Shown one piece after another: positions 1-8,942 of a stretch of 40,685 nucleotides of DNA. The DNA lies in the NCBI GenBank assembly GCA_011390735.1, contig JAABRV010000004.1:1-40685 (forward strand), written 5' to 3'. The stretch comes from Trueperaceae bacterium. GTDB taxonomy: Bacteria > Deinococcota > Deinococci > Deinococcales > Trueperaceae. The position numbers and the translations under genes were made by a program. Position 1 is the first letter of the stretch; the number at the start of each line of letters is the position of its first letter. Under the pieces are notes generated by a model. That model was not told the origin of the DNA. It saw nothing but the letters and a program-made list of their open reading frames with translations, and did no database searches.

Positions 1-724
1 TGCCCACGGGGGTTTGGCGCGTCGCGGCCAGCGAGCGCTCCTCTTCGAGCGCCGCCTCCACGTGGCCGAGGCGCGCCCGATCGATCATGAAGCCGAGGTA
101 GATCAACCCCGCCACGACGGTGTTGAACAGCAGCACCGCCAGCATCGTCGAGTCCATCGTCACGCCCGAGCCGTCCAGCGCGACGCTCTTCGCCGGGTGC
201 AGGGTGCGGAACCACTCGGCGGCGAGGTAGTTGAACGGCAGGCTGGCGGCGGCCACGATCGCCACCACCGCCGACACGCGGCCGCGGCGCACGGGGTCGT
301 CGATGAGGCCGCGCACGATGAAGTACCCGACCATCAGGGCCACCATGATCGCGGTCAGCGTGAGCTTGGCGTCCCACGTCCAGAAGGTGTTCAGCGTCGG
401 CCGCGAGTAGGTCATGCCGCCGATGATCGTCAGGCTCGCGAAGAAGAGGCCCATCTCGCCCGAGGCGACCGCCAGCACGTCGTCGCGGCGTTTGCCGCGC
501 CACAGGTAGAGCGCGCCGAACACGGCGGTGAGGCCGACCGCCACGAAGGCGATCCAGGCGACGGAGACGTGGGCGTACATGATGCGGATCAGGTCGCCCT
601 GGGTGACGTCGCGCGGGCTGAAGAGCAGCCCGAACGCGGCGGCGGCGAGGAACAGCAGCAGGGTGATCCCCAGGTAGATGCGCAGCCACGGTGGGCGGCG
701 CAGCCGAGCGGCAGCGTCGATCAT
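1..724 (-). CDS. ccmC: Heme exporter protein CcmC (cytochrome c maturation), runs off left edge
   Basis: Reverse-strand translation from ATG at 724: MIDAAARLRRPPWLRIYLGITLLLF...YAHVSVAWIAFVAVGLTAVFGALYLWRGKRRDDVLA...TLNTFWTWDAKLTLTAIMVALMVGYF; CcmC-type WD-rich motif; follows ccmA/ccmB. Not in the ORF track because no stop lies inside the window. Confidence 0.88.
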   Translation of the reverse strand, partial: MIDAAARLRRPPWLRIYLGITLLLFLAAAAFGLLFSPRDVTQGDLIRIMYAHVSVAWIAFVAVGLTAVFGALYLWRGKRRDDVLAVASGEMGLFFASLTIIGGMTYSRPTLNTFWTWDAKLTLTAIMVALMVGYFIVRGLIDDPVRRGRVSAVVAIVAAASLPFNYLAAEWFRTLHPAKSVALDGSGVTMDSTMLAVLLFNTVVAGLIYLGFMIDRARLGHVEAALEEERSLAATRQTPVG

Positions 725-789
725 CCTTCGGTCACTCCTCCGGGGCCCCCGGGCCCCTTGGCGTCGTCGAACCCCATGTACGGCGCACG

Positions 790-1509
790 TCAGGCCTCCA
801 CCACGAAGCGGAACAGCACCAGGCAGACGACGGCGTACACGAGGTCGAAACCCACGAGCAATCTTAGCCATGCCCAAGCCAGATCGAGGTCGCCCGATCC
901 GACGAGCGCGTTGCTGGCACGCACGGCGGCCAGCAGGATCGGCACCACGACGGGGAACATCAACACGGGGAGCAGCGACTCGCGCGCCCGCAGGTTGGCG
1001 GTCAGGCCGGCGTAGAAGACCGCGATGAGGGCGAAGCCGAGCGTGCCCGCCGCGATCGTGCCGAGCAGCACGGCCACCACCAGCGCCGGCGCCGTCTCCC
1101 CGCCGCCGCCGGGGGCGCCGCCGCCTCCGATGTCGGCGCCGTACAGGCCGCCGGCGAGCGGCAGCAGCACGAAGCCGAGCGCGGTCATCAGGCCCCAGTT
1201 CGCCAGCAGCTTGCCGAGGTAGACGGCGGCCCGCGGCACGGGCCAGGCGAGCAGGGCCTCGAGCGCGCCGTCCTCGAGGTCGGCCTGCCAGCTCTGGGCG
1301 GCCGAGATCACCCCGGCGAAGGCCAGCGCCACCCACAGGGCGCCCATCGCGCCCTCGCGCATGAGCAGCGGGTTCTCGCCGAAGGCGAAGGCCAGGACGC
1401 CCAGCGTGACCGCGGAGAAGAACACCGTCGCCACCGTGACGGCCTTGGAGCGCGCCTCCTGCAGCAGGTCCTTGCGCGCGATCCACAGCACGGCGTGGAG
1501 GTCGTTCAC
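790..1509 (-). CDS. ccmB: Heme exporter protein CcmB
   Basis: GTG at 1509: (M)NDLHAVLWIARKDLLQEARSKAVTVATVFFSAVTLGVLAFAF...; multi-TM CcmB pattern; 4-nt overlap with ccmA. Confidence 0.88.
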   Translation of the reverse strand: MNDLHAVLWIARKDLLQEARSKAVTVATVFFSAVTLGVLAFAFGENPLLMREGAMGALWVALAFAGVISAAQSWQADLEDGALEALLAWPVPRAAVYLGKLLANWGLMTALGFVLLPLAGGLYGADIGGGGAPGGGGETAPALVVAVLLGTIAAGTLGFALIAVFYAGLTANLRARESLLPVLMFPVVVPILLAAVRASNALVGSGDLDLAWAWLRLLVGFDLVYAVVCLVLFRFVVEA

Positions 1510-2258
1510 GCGTCGCCCTCCCCGTCCACGGGCGCGCTCGTGGTCGCGGCCACCGCCGTGGCGCGTGTCGGCCGCGCCATCACCCGCAGGTGCCCGCCCG
1601 CGATCTCGACGACCGCGTCGGCGGTGGCCAGCGAGCGGGGGAGGTCGTGCGAGGCGACCAGCACCGTGCGGCCGTCGTCGCGGGCCGCGGCGATCAGGGC
1701 GTCGACGAGCTCCTGACCCTGCTCGTCGAGGGCGGCGTACGGTTCGTCGAGCAGCCAGACGGGCGCGTCGGCCAGCGACAGGCGCGCCAGCGCCAGCCGC
1801 TTGCGCATGCCGCTCGAGTAGGCCCGCACCAGGTGGTCGGCCGCCGCGCCCAGCCCCACGCGCTCCAGGGCGCGGTCGACGGCCTCCGGGTCCTCGCCGC
1901 CGCCCCGCAAGGCGACGCCGAGGCGCAGGTTCTCGCGGCCGCTCAGGGCCCCGTACGCGCCGCCGTACACCGGCAGCGTCGCCACGCACGTCCGCACCTC
2001 GTGCGCCTGGCGCACGACGTCGTGACCCAGCACCCGCGCGTGACCGCGAACGGGCCGCAGCCGGGTGGCGAGCAGCCGCAGCAGCGTCGTCTTGCCGGCC
2101 CCGTTGGGGCCGTGCAGGGCGACGACCCGGCCGACGGCGACGTCGAGGTCGATGCCAGCGAGCACGGGCGGCCCACCGTAGCCGTGGACCAGGCCGCGGA
2201 GCTCGACGGCGGGCGGTGCGCCAGCCGGTTCGCCCGTCGGTGCGCCCGTGGGGGCCAT
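1506..2258 (-). CDS. ccmA: Heme ABC exporter ATP-binding protein CcmA
   Basis: Walker A GPNGAGKTTLLRLL, signature YSSGMRKRLALARLSL, Walker B VWLLDEPYAALD; next to ccmB/ccmC. Confidence 0.9.
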   Translation of the reverse strand: MAPTGAPTGEPAGAPPAVELRGLVHGYGGPPVLAGIDLDVAVGRVVALHGPNGAGKTTLLRLLATRLRPVRGHARVLGHDVVRQAHEVRTCVATLPVYGGAYGALSGRENLRLGVALRGGGEDPEAVDRALERVGLGAAADHLVRAYSSGMRKRLALARLSLADAPVWLLDEPYAALDEQGQELVDALIAAARDDGRTVLVASHDLPRSLATADAVVEIAGGHLRVMARPTRATAVAATTSAPVDGEGDA

Positions 2259-2962
2259 CACAGCCGGCTCCACAGCCACTCGGGCGTCCAGCGGATCAGC
2301 ACGGCGTTCAGGGCCGTGAAGGTGCCGGTCACCAGCATGACGCCGACGACCAAGAGCAGGGCGCCCGCGCCGCGCTCGATCCACGGCAGCCACGGCCGCA
2401 GGCCCCGGCTCATGCGGGTGAAGGGCTCGATCGCCAGGGCGGCGAGCAGGAAGGGGACCGCGAGGCCCGCCGCGTACGCCGTCAGCAGCCCGACGCCGGT
2501 GGCCAGCGTGCCGCTCGCGCCGGCCGCCGCCAGGATCGAGCCGAGCACGGGCCCGATGCACGGGGTCCAGCCGAACGCGAAGGCCATGCCCAACAGTGTG
2601 GCGCCCCAGGGGCGCTGCGTGTCGGTCGCCGAGCCGACGTTGCGGCGCGTGTCGCGGTAGAGGAACGGGACCCGGATGACCCCCAGCATCACCAGCCCGA
2701 AGACGATGACGAGCACGCCGCCCACGATCGTCAGCAGCTCCTGCTGCGCGCGCAGGACGCTGCCGAGGGCGCTGGCGGAGGCGCCCATGGCGATGAAGAC
2801 GAGGGAGAAGCCGAGCACGAAGAGGCCGGCGTTGCGCAGCAGCAGGGGCCGGCTGGCGCCGCTGCCGCCGACGTACGCCAGGTAGGTGGGCACCAGGGGC
2901 AACACGCAGGGCGACAGGAACGACAGGATGCCGGCGAGGAAGGCGATGGGCGGGGTCGGCAT
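2258..2962 (-). CDS. ccdA: Cytochrome c biogenesis protein CcdA family (DsbD-like transmembrane)
   Basis: MPTPPIAFLAGILSFLSPCVLPLVPTYLAYVGG...FAFGWTPCIGPVLGSIL; two conserved Cys in SPCVLPLVP and TPCIGP motifs. Confidence 0.92.
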   Translation of the reverse strand: MPTPPIAFLAGILSFLSPCVLPLVPTYLAYVGGSGASRPLLLRNAGLFVLGFSLVFIAMGASASALGSVLRAQQELLTIVGGVLVIVFGLVMLGVIRVPFLYRDTRRNVGSATDTQRPWGATLLGMAFAFGWTPCIGPVLGSILAAAGASGTLATGVGLLTAYAAGLAVPFLLAALAIEPFTRMSRGLRPWLPWIERGAGALLLVVGVMLVTGTFTALNAVLIRWTPEWLWSRL

Positions 2963-3071
2963 TCGGGACAGTTTGGCACGCGTCGATGAGTGTGGACGGG
3001 GCGGCGGTCCCGCGGTAGCATCCGCGCACCCCGACGGCGGCCACGGGTCGCCCCCCGAGCAGGAGGATCCC

Positions 3072-4097
3072 ATGCGCATTGTCCGTTCGCTCGTCCCCCT
3101 CGTGATCGCTCTGGCGCTCGCCGGCGCCGCGGTCGCCCAGACCGCGGTCGAGCCCCTGTCGCCGCGTGAGACCGTGCGCGTCGCCTACGTGCCGATCACC
3201 AAGTTCGGCACCCTCTACGTGGCGGCCGACCGCGGCCTCTTCGACGCCTACGGCCTCGACGTGGAGATCAACCGCGTGGCCTCCGGCACCGAGGCGATCG
3301 CCTTCCTGGAGCAGGGCCAGATCGACGTCGGCGGCATCGCCATCGTCGTCTCGCTGTGGAACGGCTGGGCCCAGGGCCTCGACCTGCGGGTCATCGCGCC
3401 GGGCGGCCTGGAGCCCTTCGCGAACAGCCCCACCAAGCTCATGCTGCGCGCCGACCTGGCCGACGAGGTCGCCGACATCGCCGACCTGCGCGGTCGCACG
3501 GTGGCGGTCGCCGGCGGGCCCGGCTCCGGGGGCGAGTACCTGGCGGCCAAGGCGCTCGAGCGCGGCGGCCTGACGATCTTCGACGTCAACCTGGTCAACG
3601 TCGCGAACCCGGACATCCCGCTGTCGTTCGAGTCGGGGGCGATCGACGCCGCCATCCTCGGCTCGCCCTTCGCCGAGCAGGCCGAGGCGAGCGGCGGCGC
3701 CGTGCCCTTCGCGGAGGACCTGGCTCCGGGCCTGATGACCGTCGCCTTCGTCGGCTCGGGACGGTTCGTGCAGGAGCGTCCCGAGGTCGCGCAGCGTTTC
3801 GCGCTGGCGCTGCTCGAGGCCTCTCGGCTCATGCAGGGCGATGATTTCCTGTCGCCAGCGAACCTCGATGCGTACCTGACGTACGTGCCGAACGCCACGG
3901 TCGAGAGTCTACGAGCCGACACACGGCTGATCTTCGACCCGGACCAGCAGATCCCCGTCGACGGCCTCGCCGACGTCGAGCGCACCCACCGCGAGAACGG
4001 CCGCACCGCCTACGAGACCCCGATCGACCTGGGCGCGGTCGTCGACCCCTCGTTCATGGACTGGGCGCTGGAGCAGCTGGGCGCGTACGGGGAGTGA
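3072..4097 (+). CDS. ABC transporter substrate-binding protein (NMT1/SsuA/TauA-like)
   Basis: Signal peptide MRIVRSLVPLVIALALAGAAVAQ, then VRVAYVPITKFGTLYVAADRGLFDAYGLDVEI...; AGGAGG SD upstream. Confidence 0.85.
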   Translation: MRIVRSLVPLVIALALAGAAVAQTAVEPLSPRETVRVAYVPITKFGTLYVAADRGLFDAYGLDVEINRVASGTEAIAFLEQGQIDVGGIAIVVSLWNGWAQGLDLRVIAPGGLEPFANSPTKLMLRADLADEVADIADLRGRTVAVAGGPGSGGEYLAAKALERGGLTIFDVNLVNVANPDIPLSFESGAIDAAILGSPFAEQAEASGGAVPFAEDLAPGLMTVAFVGSGRFVQERPEVAQRFALALLEASRLMQGDDFLSPANLDAYLTYVPNATVESLRADTRLIFDPDQQIPVDGLADVERTHRENGRTAYETPIDLGAVVDPSFMDWALEQLGAYGE

Positions 4098-4202
4098 TCT
4101 CCGCGCGGTGACGCCTGGGGCGCCCGCAGCGGGCGGCGTCCGGCGCGCCGCCACGTGCCGCGCCCGCGGCGTGCCGCGCCCGCGCGGTACGCTCGCGCGA
4201 GC

Positions 4203-4985
4203 ATGAGCGCCAAGATCGTCGCCCGTTCCGCCGAGAAGCGCTTCCAGACCCGCGCGGGCTGGATGACCGCCCTCCGCGACTTCGATCTCGAGGTCGCGGA
4301 GGGCGAGTTCCTGTGCCTCGTCGGCCCGTCGGGCTGCGGCAAGTCGACCTTCCTGCGCATCCTCGCCGGGCTCGACCACGCCACCGGCGGCGAGGTGCGC
4401 ATCAACCCGGGTCCCGACCCGCGGCAGCCGCTGGCCAACGTCGTGTTCCAGGAGTACGCCGTGTTCCCGTGGAAGACGGTGCTGCACAACGTCGCGTTCG
4501 GCCTCGAGATGCGCGGCGTGGGCCGCAAGGAGCGCGAGGCGACAGCACAGCGCTGGATCGACAAGGTGGCCCTGACGCGCTTCGTCGACTACTACCCGGC
4601 GCAGCTCTCCGGCGGCATGAAGCAGCGGGTGTCGATCGCCCGCGCGCTCGCCAACGATCCCCAGGTCCTGCTGATGGACGAGCCGCTGGGCGCGCTCGAC
4701 GCCCAGACCCGGGCGGTGCTGCAGGAGGAGCTGCTGCAGCTCTGGGAGGAGTCGCGCAAGACCGTGCTCTACGTGACCCACTCGATCGACGAGGCGGTGT
4801 TCCTGGGCGACCGGGTGGTCGTCATGACCGCCCACCCGGGGACGGTGAAGACCGTGATCGACGTCGAGCTGCCGCGCCCGCGCGACCTGTCGGTGATGGC
4901 CACGCCCGAGTTCGCCGCGCTGACGGGTGCGGTCTGGGACGCCCTGCGCGACGAGGTGCGGCGGGCGATGGCGGAGCAGGCATGA
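4203..4985 (+). CDS. ABC transporter ATP-binding protein (nitrate/sulfonate/bicarbonate family)
   Basis: Walker A GPSGCGKSTFLRIL, signature LSGGMKQRVSIARAL, VLLMDEPLGALDAQTR. Confidence 0.92.
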   Translation: MSAKIVARSAEKRFQTRAGWMTALRDFDLEVAEGEFLCLVGPSGCGKSTFLRILAGLDHATGGEVRINPGPDPRQPLANVVFQEYAVFPWKTVLHNVAFGLEMRGVGRKEREATAQRWIDKVALTRFVDYYPAQLSGGMKQRVSIARALANDPQVLLMDEPLGALDAQTRAVLQEELLQLWEESRKTVLYVTHSIDEAVFLGDRVVVMTAHPGTVKTVIDVELPRPRDLSVMATPEFAALTGAVWDALRDEVRRAMAEQA

Positions 4986-6031
4986 TGCCGGGTTCGGCGC
5001 GCGGCGCCGGCGGCCCAGCCGCCACGGCGTGGGGGCTCCCGCTCGCGGTCCTGCTGGCCACGCTGGCGGCCGGCTTCGCCTTCGGCCTGTGGGCGACCGC
5101 CTGGTGGGCGCTGCTGGCGATCGGCTTCGTGTGCGTGGTGTTGCTGGCGCAGGAACTGGAGTCGCGGCTCGCGCTGCGCTGGCGCGGGCCGTTCCAGCGC
5201 GGCCTCGCGCTCGGCTTCCCGCTCTCGCTGCTGCTGATCTGGGAGCTGCTCGCGGGCGCCGGCATCCTCAATCCGCGCTGGTTCCCGCCGCCCAGCCAGA
5301 TCGCCGTGGCGCTGTGGGAGCTGACGGTGACCTTCGACCGCTTCAACCGCAGCAGCCTCCTCGGCCGACCGTGGCTGCTCCCGCAGGTGGTCTCGGAGCA
5401 GGGGTGGGCCGGCGCCCAGGCGCTCGTGCGCGAGAGCCACGTGTGGGCGACGCTGTCGCGCGTGCTCGGGGGCTTCCTCATCGGCGCGTTCCCCGGCGTG
5501 CTCATCGGCATGGTCATGGGCCTCAACCGCACCGTGCGGATGATGCTCGACGCGACGATGTCGGCGATCTACGTGCTCCCCAAGATCGCCATCTTCCCGA
5601 TCCTCATGCTCGTGTTCCCCAATCCCTTCGGCGAGGGCCCGAAGATCGCCGTCGTGGCGATCAGCGCCTTCTTCCTGGTGGCCATCAGCACGATGGCCGG
5701 CGTGCAGGGGATCGACAAGGTGTACCTGGAGGCGGGGCGCAACTTCGGCGCGTCGCGCTGGCAGATGTTCCGCCACGTCATCCTGCCCGGCGCGCTGCCG
5801 ATCGTGTTCTCGGGGCTGCGCCTGGCGCTGGGGACGGCCCTGATCGTCATCGTGGCGGTCGAGTTCGTGCGCGCCGACCGCGGCGTGGGCTTCCTCATCT
5901 ACTACTACTGGCAGGTGCTCGTCACGCCGCGGATGTACGCCGCCCTGGTCGTGGTCATGGCCCTCGGCGTCGGCCTGACCGCGCTGCTGCAGTGGGTCGA
6001 GCGGCGCGTCATGCCGTGGCGGCGGAACTGA
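4982..6031 (+). CDS. ABC transporter permease (nitrate/sulfonate family)
   Basis: Multi-TM; EAGRNFGASRWQMFRHVILPGALPIVFSGLRLALGTALI EAA-type loop; 4-nt overlap with ATPase gene. Confidence 0.88.
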   Translation: MMPGSARGAGGPAATAWGLPLAVLLATLAAGFAFGLWATAWWALLAIGFVCVVLLAQELESRLALRWRGPFQRGLALGFPLSLLLIWELLAGAGILNPRWFPPPSQIAVALWELTVTFDRFNRSSLLGRPWLLPQVVSEQGWAGAQALVRESHVWATLSRVLGGFLIGAFPGVLIGMVMGLNRTVRMMLDATMSAIYVLPKIAIFPILMLVFPNPFGEGPKIAVVAISAFFLVAISTMAGVQGIDKVYLEAGRNFGASRWQMFRHVILPGALPIVFSGLRLALGTALIVIVAVEFVRADRGVGFLIYYYWQVLVTPRMYAALVVVMALGVGLTALLQWVERRVMPWRRN

Positions 6032-6077
6032 GCGCGGTGCAGGCGCTTCGGCCGTGTGCGCCGCGCGACCAAAAGAG

Positions 6078-6106
6078 CGCCGGCCCCGCACTGGGCGGGG
6101 CCGGCG
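6078..6106 (-). terminator. Intrinsic terminator between convergent genes
   Basis: Perfect 12-bp stem CGCCGGCCCCGC-ACTGG-GCGGGGCCGGCG, followed on the minus strand by ...CTCTTTTGG. Confidence 0.8.
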
Positions 6107-6125
6107 TGGTGGTGAGCCCTGGCGT

Positions 6126-6677
6126 TCAGTTGCCGAGGTAGACCAGCGTGCCGTTCGGGTCGGCGTTGAAGACGGCGCGGTAGGCGACGCCGTCGGCGGT
6201 GAAGCCGAACGCCCGGCCGCTGGCTTCCATCTCGCCGATCTGCGCGCCGATGGCCTGCAGGTGCGCCATCAGCGTCGACATCGCCTTGGTGTTGCTGGTC
6301 TCCTCGAGGACGAAGAGCACGCCGCCCTCGTAGGGCTCGATGACCTTGATCGAGCACACGCAGCGCTCGAGCTCGTAGTCCTCGAGGGCGTTCTCGGGCA
6401 GCGTCTCGACGTCGAATCCGGGGACGAACACGTCACCGATGTAGCCCAGGTCTTCGTTGGTCACCACGACCTTGAGGCCGTGATCGATCTCGAAGCGGAT
6501 GCCCATCGTCTCGACGATTTCGTCCTCACCGTCGTCGTTCTCTTCCTCGAACTCGAGGCCGGCCTCGGCGCCGATCAGGATCCCGTTCGCGGCGGACGCG
6601 AAGGAGAGGGACACCGCCAGCAGGCCGATCAGGATGGCGAGCAGCCACCGCGTGGGGTTCTTACGGATGTGTTGCAT
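6126..6677 (-). CDS. Small predicted secreted/membrane-anchored protein of unknown function (possibly DUF302-like)
   Basis: MQHIRKNPTRWLLAILIGLLAVSLSFASAANG signal-like N-terminus then an acidic stretch EFEEENDDGEDE; AAGGAGCG SD; terminator downstream. Confidence 0.7.
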   Translation of the reverse strand: MQHIRKNPTRWLLAILIGLLAVSLSFASAANGILIGAEAGLEFEEENDDGEDEIVETMGIRFEIDHGLKVVVTNEDLGYIGDVFVPGFDVETLPENALEDYELERCVCSIKVIEPYEGGVLFVLEETSNTKAMSTLMAHLQAIGAQIGEMEASGRAFGFTADGVAYRAVFNADPNGTLVYLGN

Positions 6678-6806
6678 GCTGCGCTCCTTGTTCTGGGCGC
6701 CGCGCCGCGGACGGGCGCGGCAGAGAGAAGCTCATCGTGCGGCCGGGGCCTGGCGATTGCCTCATCCGGGCTACCACCTCCTCCGTCGTCAGTGTGGGGC
6801 ACGGGC

Positions 6807-6833
6807 CGTGACACGACCGTGAGACCAGCGTGA
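6807..6833 (-). promoter_or_regulatory. Three phased direct repeats (CGTGA on +, TCACG on -), candidate response-regulator box
   Basis: CGTGA at 6807, 6818 and 6829: exact 11-bp period, about 130 bp upstream of the 6677 start. Confidence 0.4.
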
Positions 6834-6849
6834 CGGTGGTGGGGTGGTT

Positions 6850-7248
6850 TCAGTCTGGGTCGGGAACGAAGCGCAGCGCGATGCCGTTGCTGCAGTAGCG
6901 CAGGCCGGTCGGCTCGGGGCCGTCCTCGAAGACGTGCCCGTGGTGGGAGCCGCAGTGGGCGCAGTGGAACTCGGTGCGCGGGTAGCGCAGGAGGTAGTCG
7001 GTCTTCGTCTCGAAGGCGCCGGGCAGCGCGTCGTGGAACGACGGCCAGCCGCAGTGGGCGTCGAACTTCGTCTCGGCGCGGTAGAGCGGGTGGCCGCAGG
7101 CGGCGCAGACGTACGTGCCCGGGCGCCACTCGTCGTTGAGCGGGCTGCTCCCCGGGCGCTCCGTCGCCTCCCGGCGCAGGACCTGGTACTGCTCGGGGGT
7201 CAGGCGTGCGCGCCAGCCAGCGTCGTCACGGGGGAGGTCGTCGGCCAT
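6850..7248 (-). CDS. msrB: Peptide-methionine (R)-S-oxide reductase MsrB
   Basis: YVCAACGHPLYRAETKFDAHCGWPSF...EFHCAHCGSHHGHVFEDGPEPTGLRYCSNGIALRF; Zn CxxC pairs and RYCSNG catalytic Cys motif. Confidence 0.96.
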   Translation of the reverse strand: MADDLPRDDAGWRARLTPEQYQVLRREATERPGSSPLNDEWRPGTYVCAACGHPLYRAETKFDAHCGWPSFHDALPGAFETKTDYLLRYPRTEFHCAHCGSHHGHVFEDGPEPTGLRYCSNGIALRFVPDPD

Positions 7249-7251
7249 GGC

Positions 7252-7941
7252 TCAGGATACGCGGTCGGCCAGGCTGCGAACGTGGTCGGCGATCCACCCG
7301 AGCTCGTCGGCGTTGACCGTGTGGGGCATCCCGGGGTAGATGCGGCTGGTCACCGACGCGCCCTGGGCGAGGAGCTGGCGGCCGCTGGCGTGGACGCGCG
7401 CCTCCGGGATGTGCGCGTCGACGTCGGAGCAGCCGAGGAAGACGGTCGTGCCGTCGAGGCGCTCGGGGTAGCGGGCCGGGTCGACCTCGGCGCCGATCAG
7501 GCCGCCCGACAGGGCGACCGCGCCGCCCCAGGCGCCGCCGGCGCGGGCGACGTACTCGAGCGCCAGGCACGCCCCCTGGCTGAAGCCGGCGACGACGATG
7601 CGTCCGCGCGCCAGGCCGGCCGATTCGAGCTCGGCGACGGCCCGCTCGACGACGGCCAGGGCCGAGCTCAGCCAGGGCTCGTTGCGTTCGACGGGCTCGA
7701 GGAAGCGCAGCGGGTACCACTGGGAGCCGACGGCATCGGGCGCGAGGACGGTGACCGGGCCGGCGCCGCGGGCCTCGAGCTCCGGCGCGAGACCCAGGAT
7801 GCCGGCCGCCGAGTCGCCGCGGCCGTGCAGCAGCACGATCGCGACCGGCGCCTCGCCGGGCGCGGGCCCCCAACGGAGGATCGGCGCGTGCGCGTGGGGG
7901 TCGGCGCCCGGTCGGGTGGGTCGCAGGTCGATGCCGTTCAT
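7252..7941 (-). CDS. Phospholipase/carboxylesterase family alpha/beta hydrolase (MhqD-like)
   Basis: IVLLHGRGDSAAG, GFSQGACLALEY (GxSxG nucleophile), GMPHTV His. Confidence 0.88.
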   Translation of the reverse strand: MNGIDLRPTRPGADPHAHAPILRWGPAPGEAPVAIVLLHGRGDSAAGILGLAPELEARGAGPVTVLAPDAVGSQWYPLRFLEPVERNEPWLSSALAVVERAVAELESAGLARGRIVVAGFSQGACLALEYVARAGGAWGGAVALSGGLIGAEVDPARYPERLDGTTVFLGCSDVDAHIPEARVHASGRQLLAQGASVTSRIYPGMPHTVNADELGWIADHVRSLADRVS

Positions 7942-8942
7942 CGCGCCACCGCCGCGTCGGCGGCCGCGGTCGGCGCGGCCGCGGGCGGGAGGGCGCCCGA
8001 CAGGTCGGGCAGCACGGCCTCGATGCGCGGACGGTAGGGCTCGAGCCAGGGCGGCAGGATCAGCCGCTCGCCGAGGGCGGCGGGGTCCTCGTCGACGGCG
8101 AAGCCGGGTCCCTCGGTGGCGAGCTCGAACAGCACGCCGCCCGGCTCCATGAAGTACACGGAGCGGAACCAGAAGCGGTCGATGACCTCGGACGGGCGCC
8201 GGCCGGCACGCGCGACGGCGTCGCGGAGGGTGACCTGATGCCCACCGTCGGCGACGGTCCAGGCCAGGTGGTGGACGCTGCCGACGCCCCACGCCCCGCG
8301 GCGCCCGTCCGGGTCCTCGCGCACGTCGAGGATGCGGCCGGCGCCGCCCGCGGGCGCGCCGGGCAGGACGAAGCGCACCCAGCCGTGCTCTTCGCCGACG
8401 CGCTCGAACCCCATGACCTCGGTCAGGAAGCGTTCGCTCGGCGCGATCTCGCGCAGCGGTGCGCGGGCGCCGTGGAGGCCGCGCACCTGCTCGGCGGCGG
8501 GCACGGGTCCGTCGTGCCAGGGGGTGAAGGCGAACGGATCGGGACCCTCGACGAGCGCCAGTCGCAGGCCGTGAGGATCGGCGAAGGGGAGGGCGCGCTC
8601 GCCGAAGCGCTGCACGATCGGGTCGACGCGCGCGCCGGCGGCCAGGAGCCGGGCCTCCCACGCCTCGAGGGTGCCGGGCGGGACCGTCAGGTAGGTCTCC
8701 TGCACCACGCCGACGCCCGGCGTGCCGGGCTTGGCGTGGGCCCAGGGGAAGAAGGTCAGGTCGGTGCCCGGGTGGCCCTCGCCGTCGGCGTAGAACAGGT
8801 GGTAGGTGGCGGGGTCGTCCTGGTTGACGCTCTTCTTGACCAGCCGGAGCCCCATGACGCCCTGGTAGAAGCGCAGGTTCTCGACGGGATCGCCGGCGAT
8901 GGCGGTGACGTGGTGCAGGCCGGTGGGTGGACGTGCGTTCAT
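7938..8942 (-). CDS. VOC-family ring-cleaving dioxygenase (MhqO/MhqA-like)
   Basis: GLHHVTAIAGDPVENLRFYQGVMGLRLVKKSVNQDDPATYHLFYADGEGHPGTDLTFFPW; duplicated glyoxalase fold with VHHLAWTV and second EPGGVLFELATEGPGF. Confidence 0.9.
   Translation of the reverse strand: MNARPPTGLHHVTAIAGDPVENLRFYQGVMGLRLVKKSVNQDDPATYHLFYADGEGHPGTDLTFFPWAHAKPGTPGVGVVQETYLTVPPGTLEAWEARLLAAGARVDPIVQRFGERALPFADPHGLRLALVEGPDPFAFTPWHDGPVPAAEQVRGLHGARAPLREIAPSERFLTEVMGFERVGEEHGWVRFVLPGAPAGGAGRILDVREDPDGRRGAWGVGSVHHLAWTVADGGHQVTLRDAVARAGRRPSEVIDRFWFRSVYFMEPGGVLFELATEGPGFAVDEDPAALGERLILPPWLEPYRPRIEAVLPDLSGALPPAAAPTAAADAAVAR

Noticed and set aside
14-1015. 333-aa plus-strand ORF at left edge
   Set aside because: Antisense to ccmC/ccmB; His/Arg/Gln-rich shadow translation.
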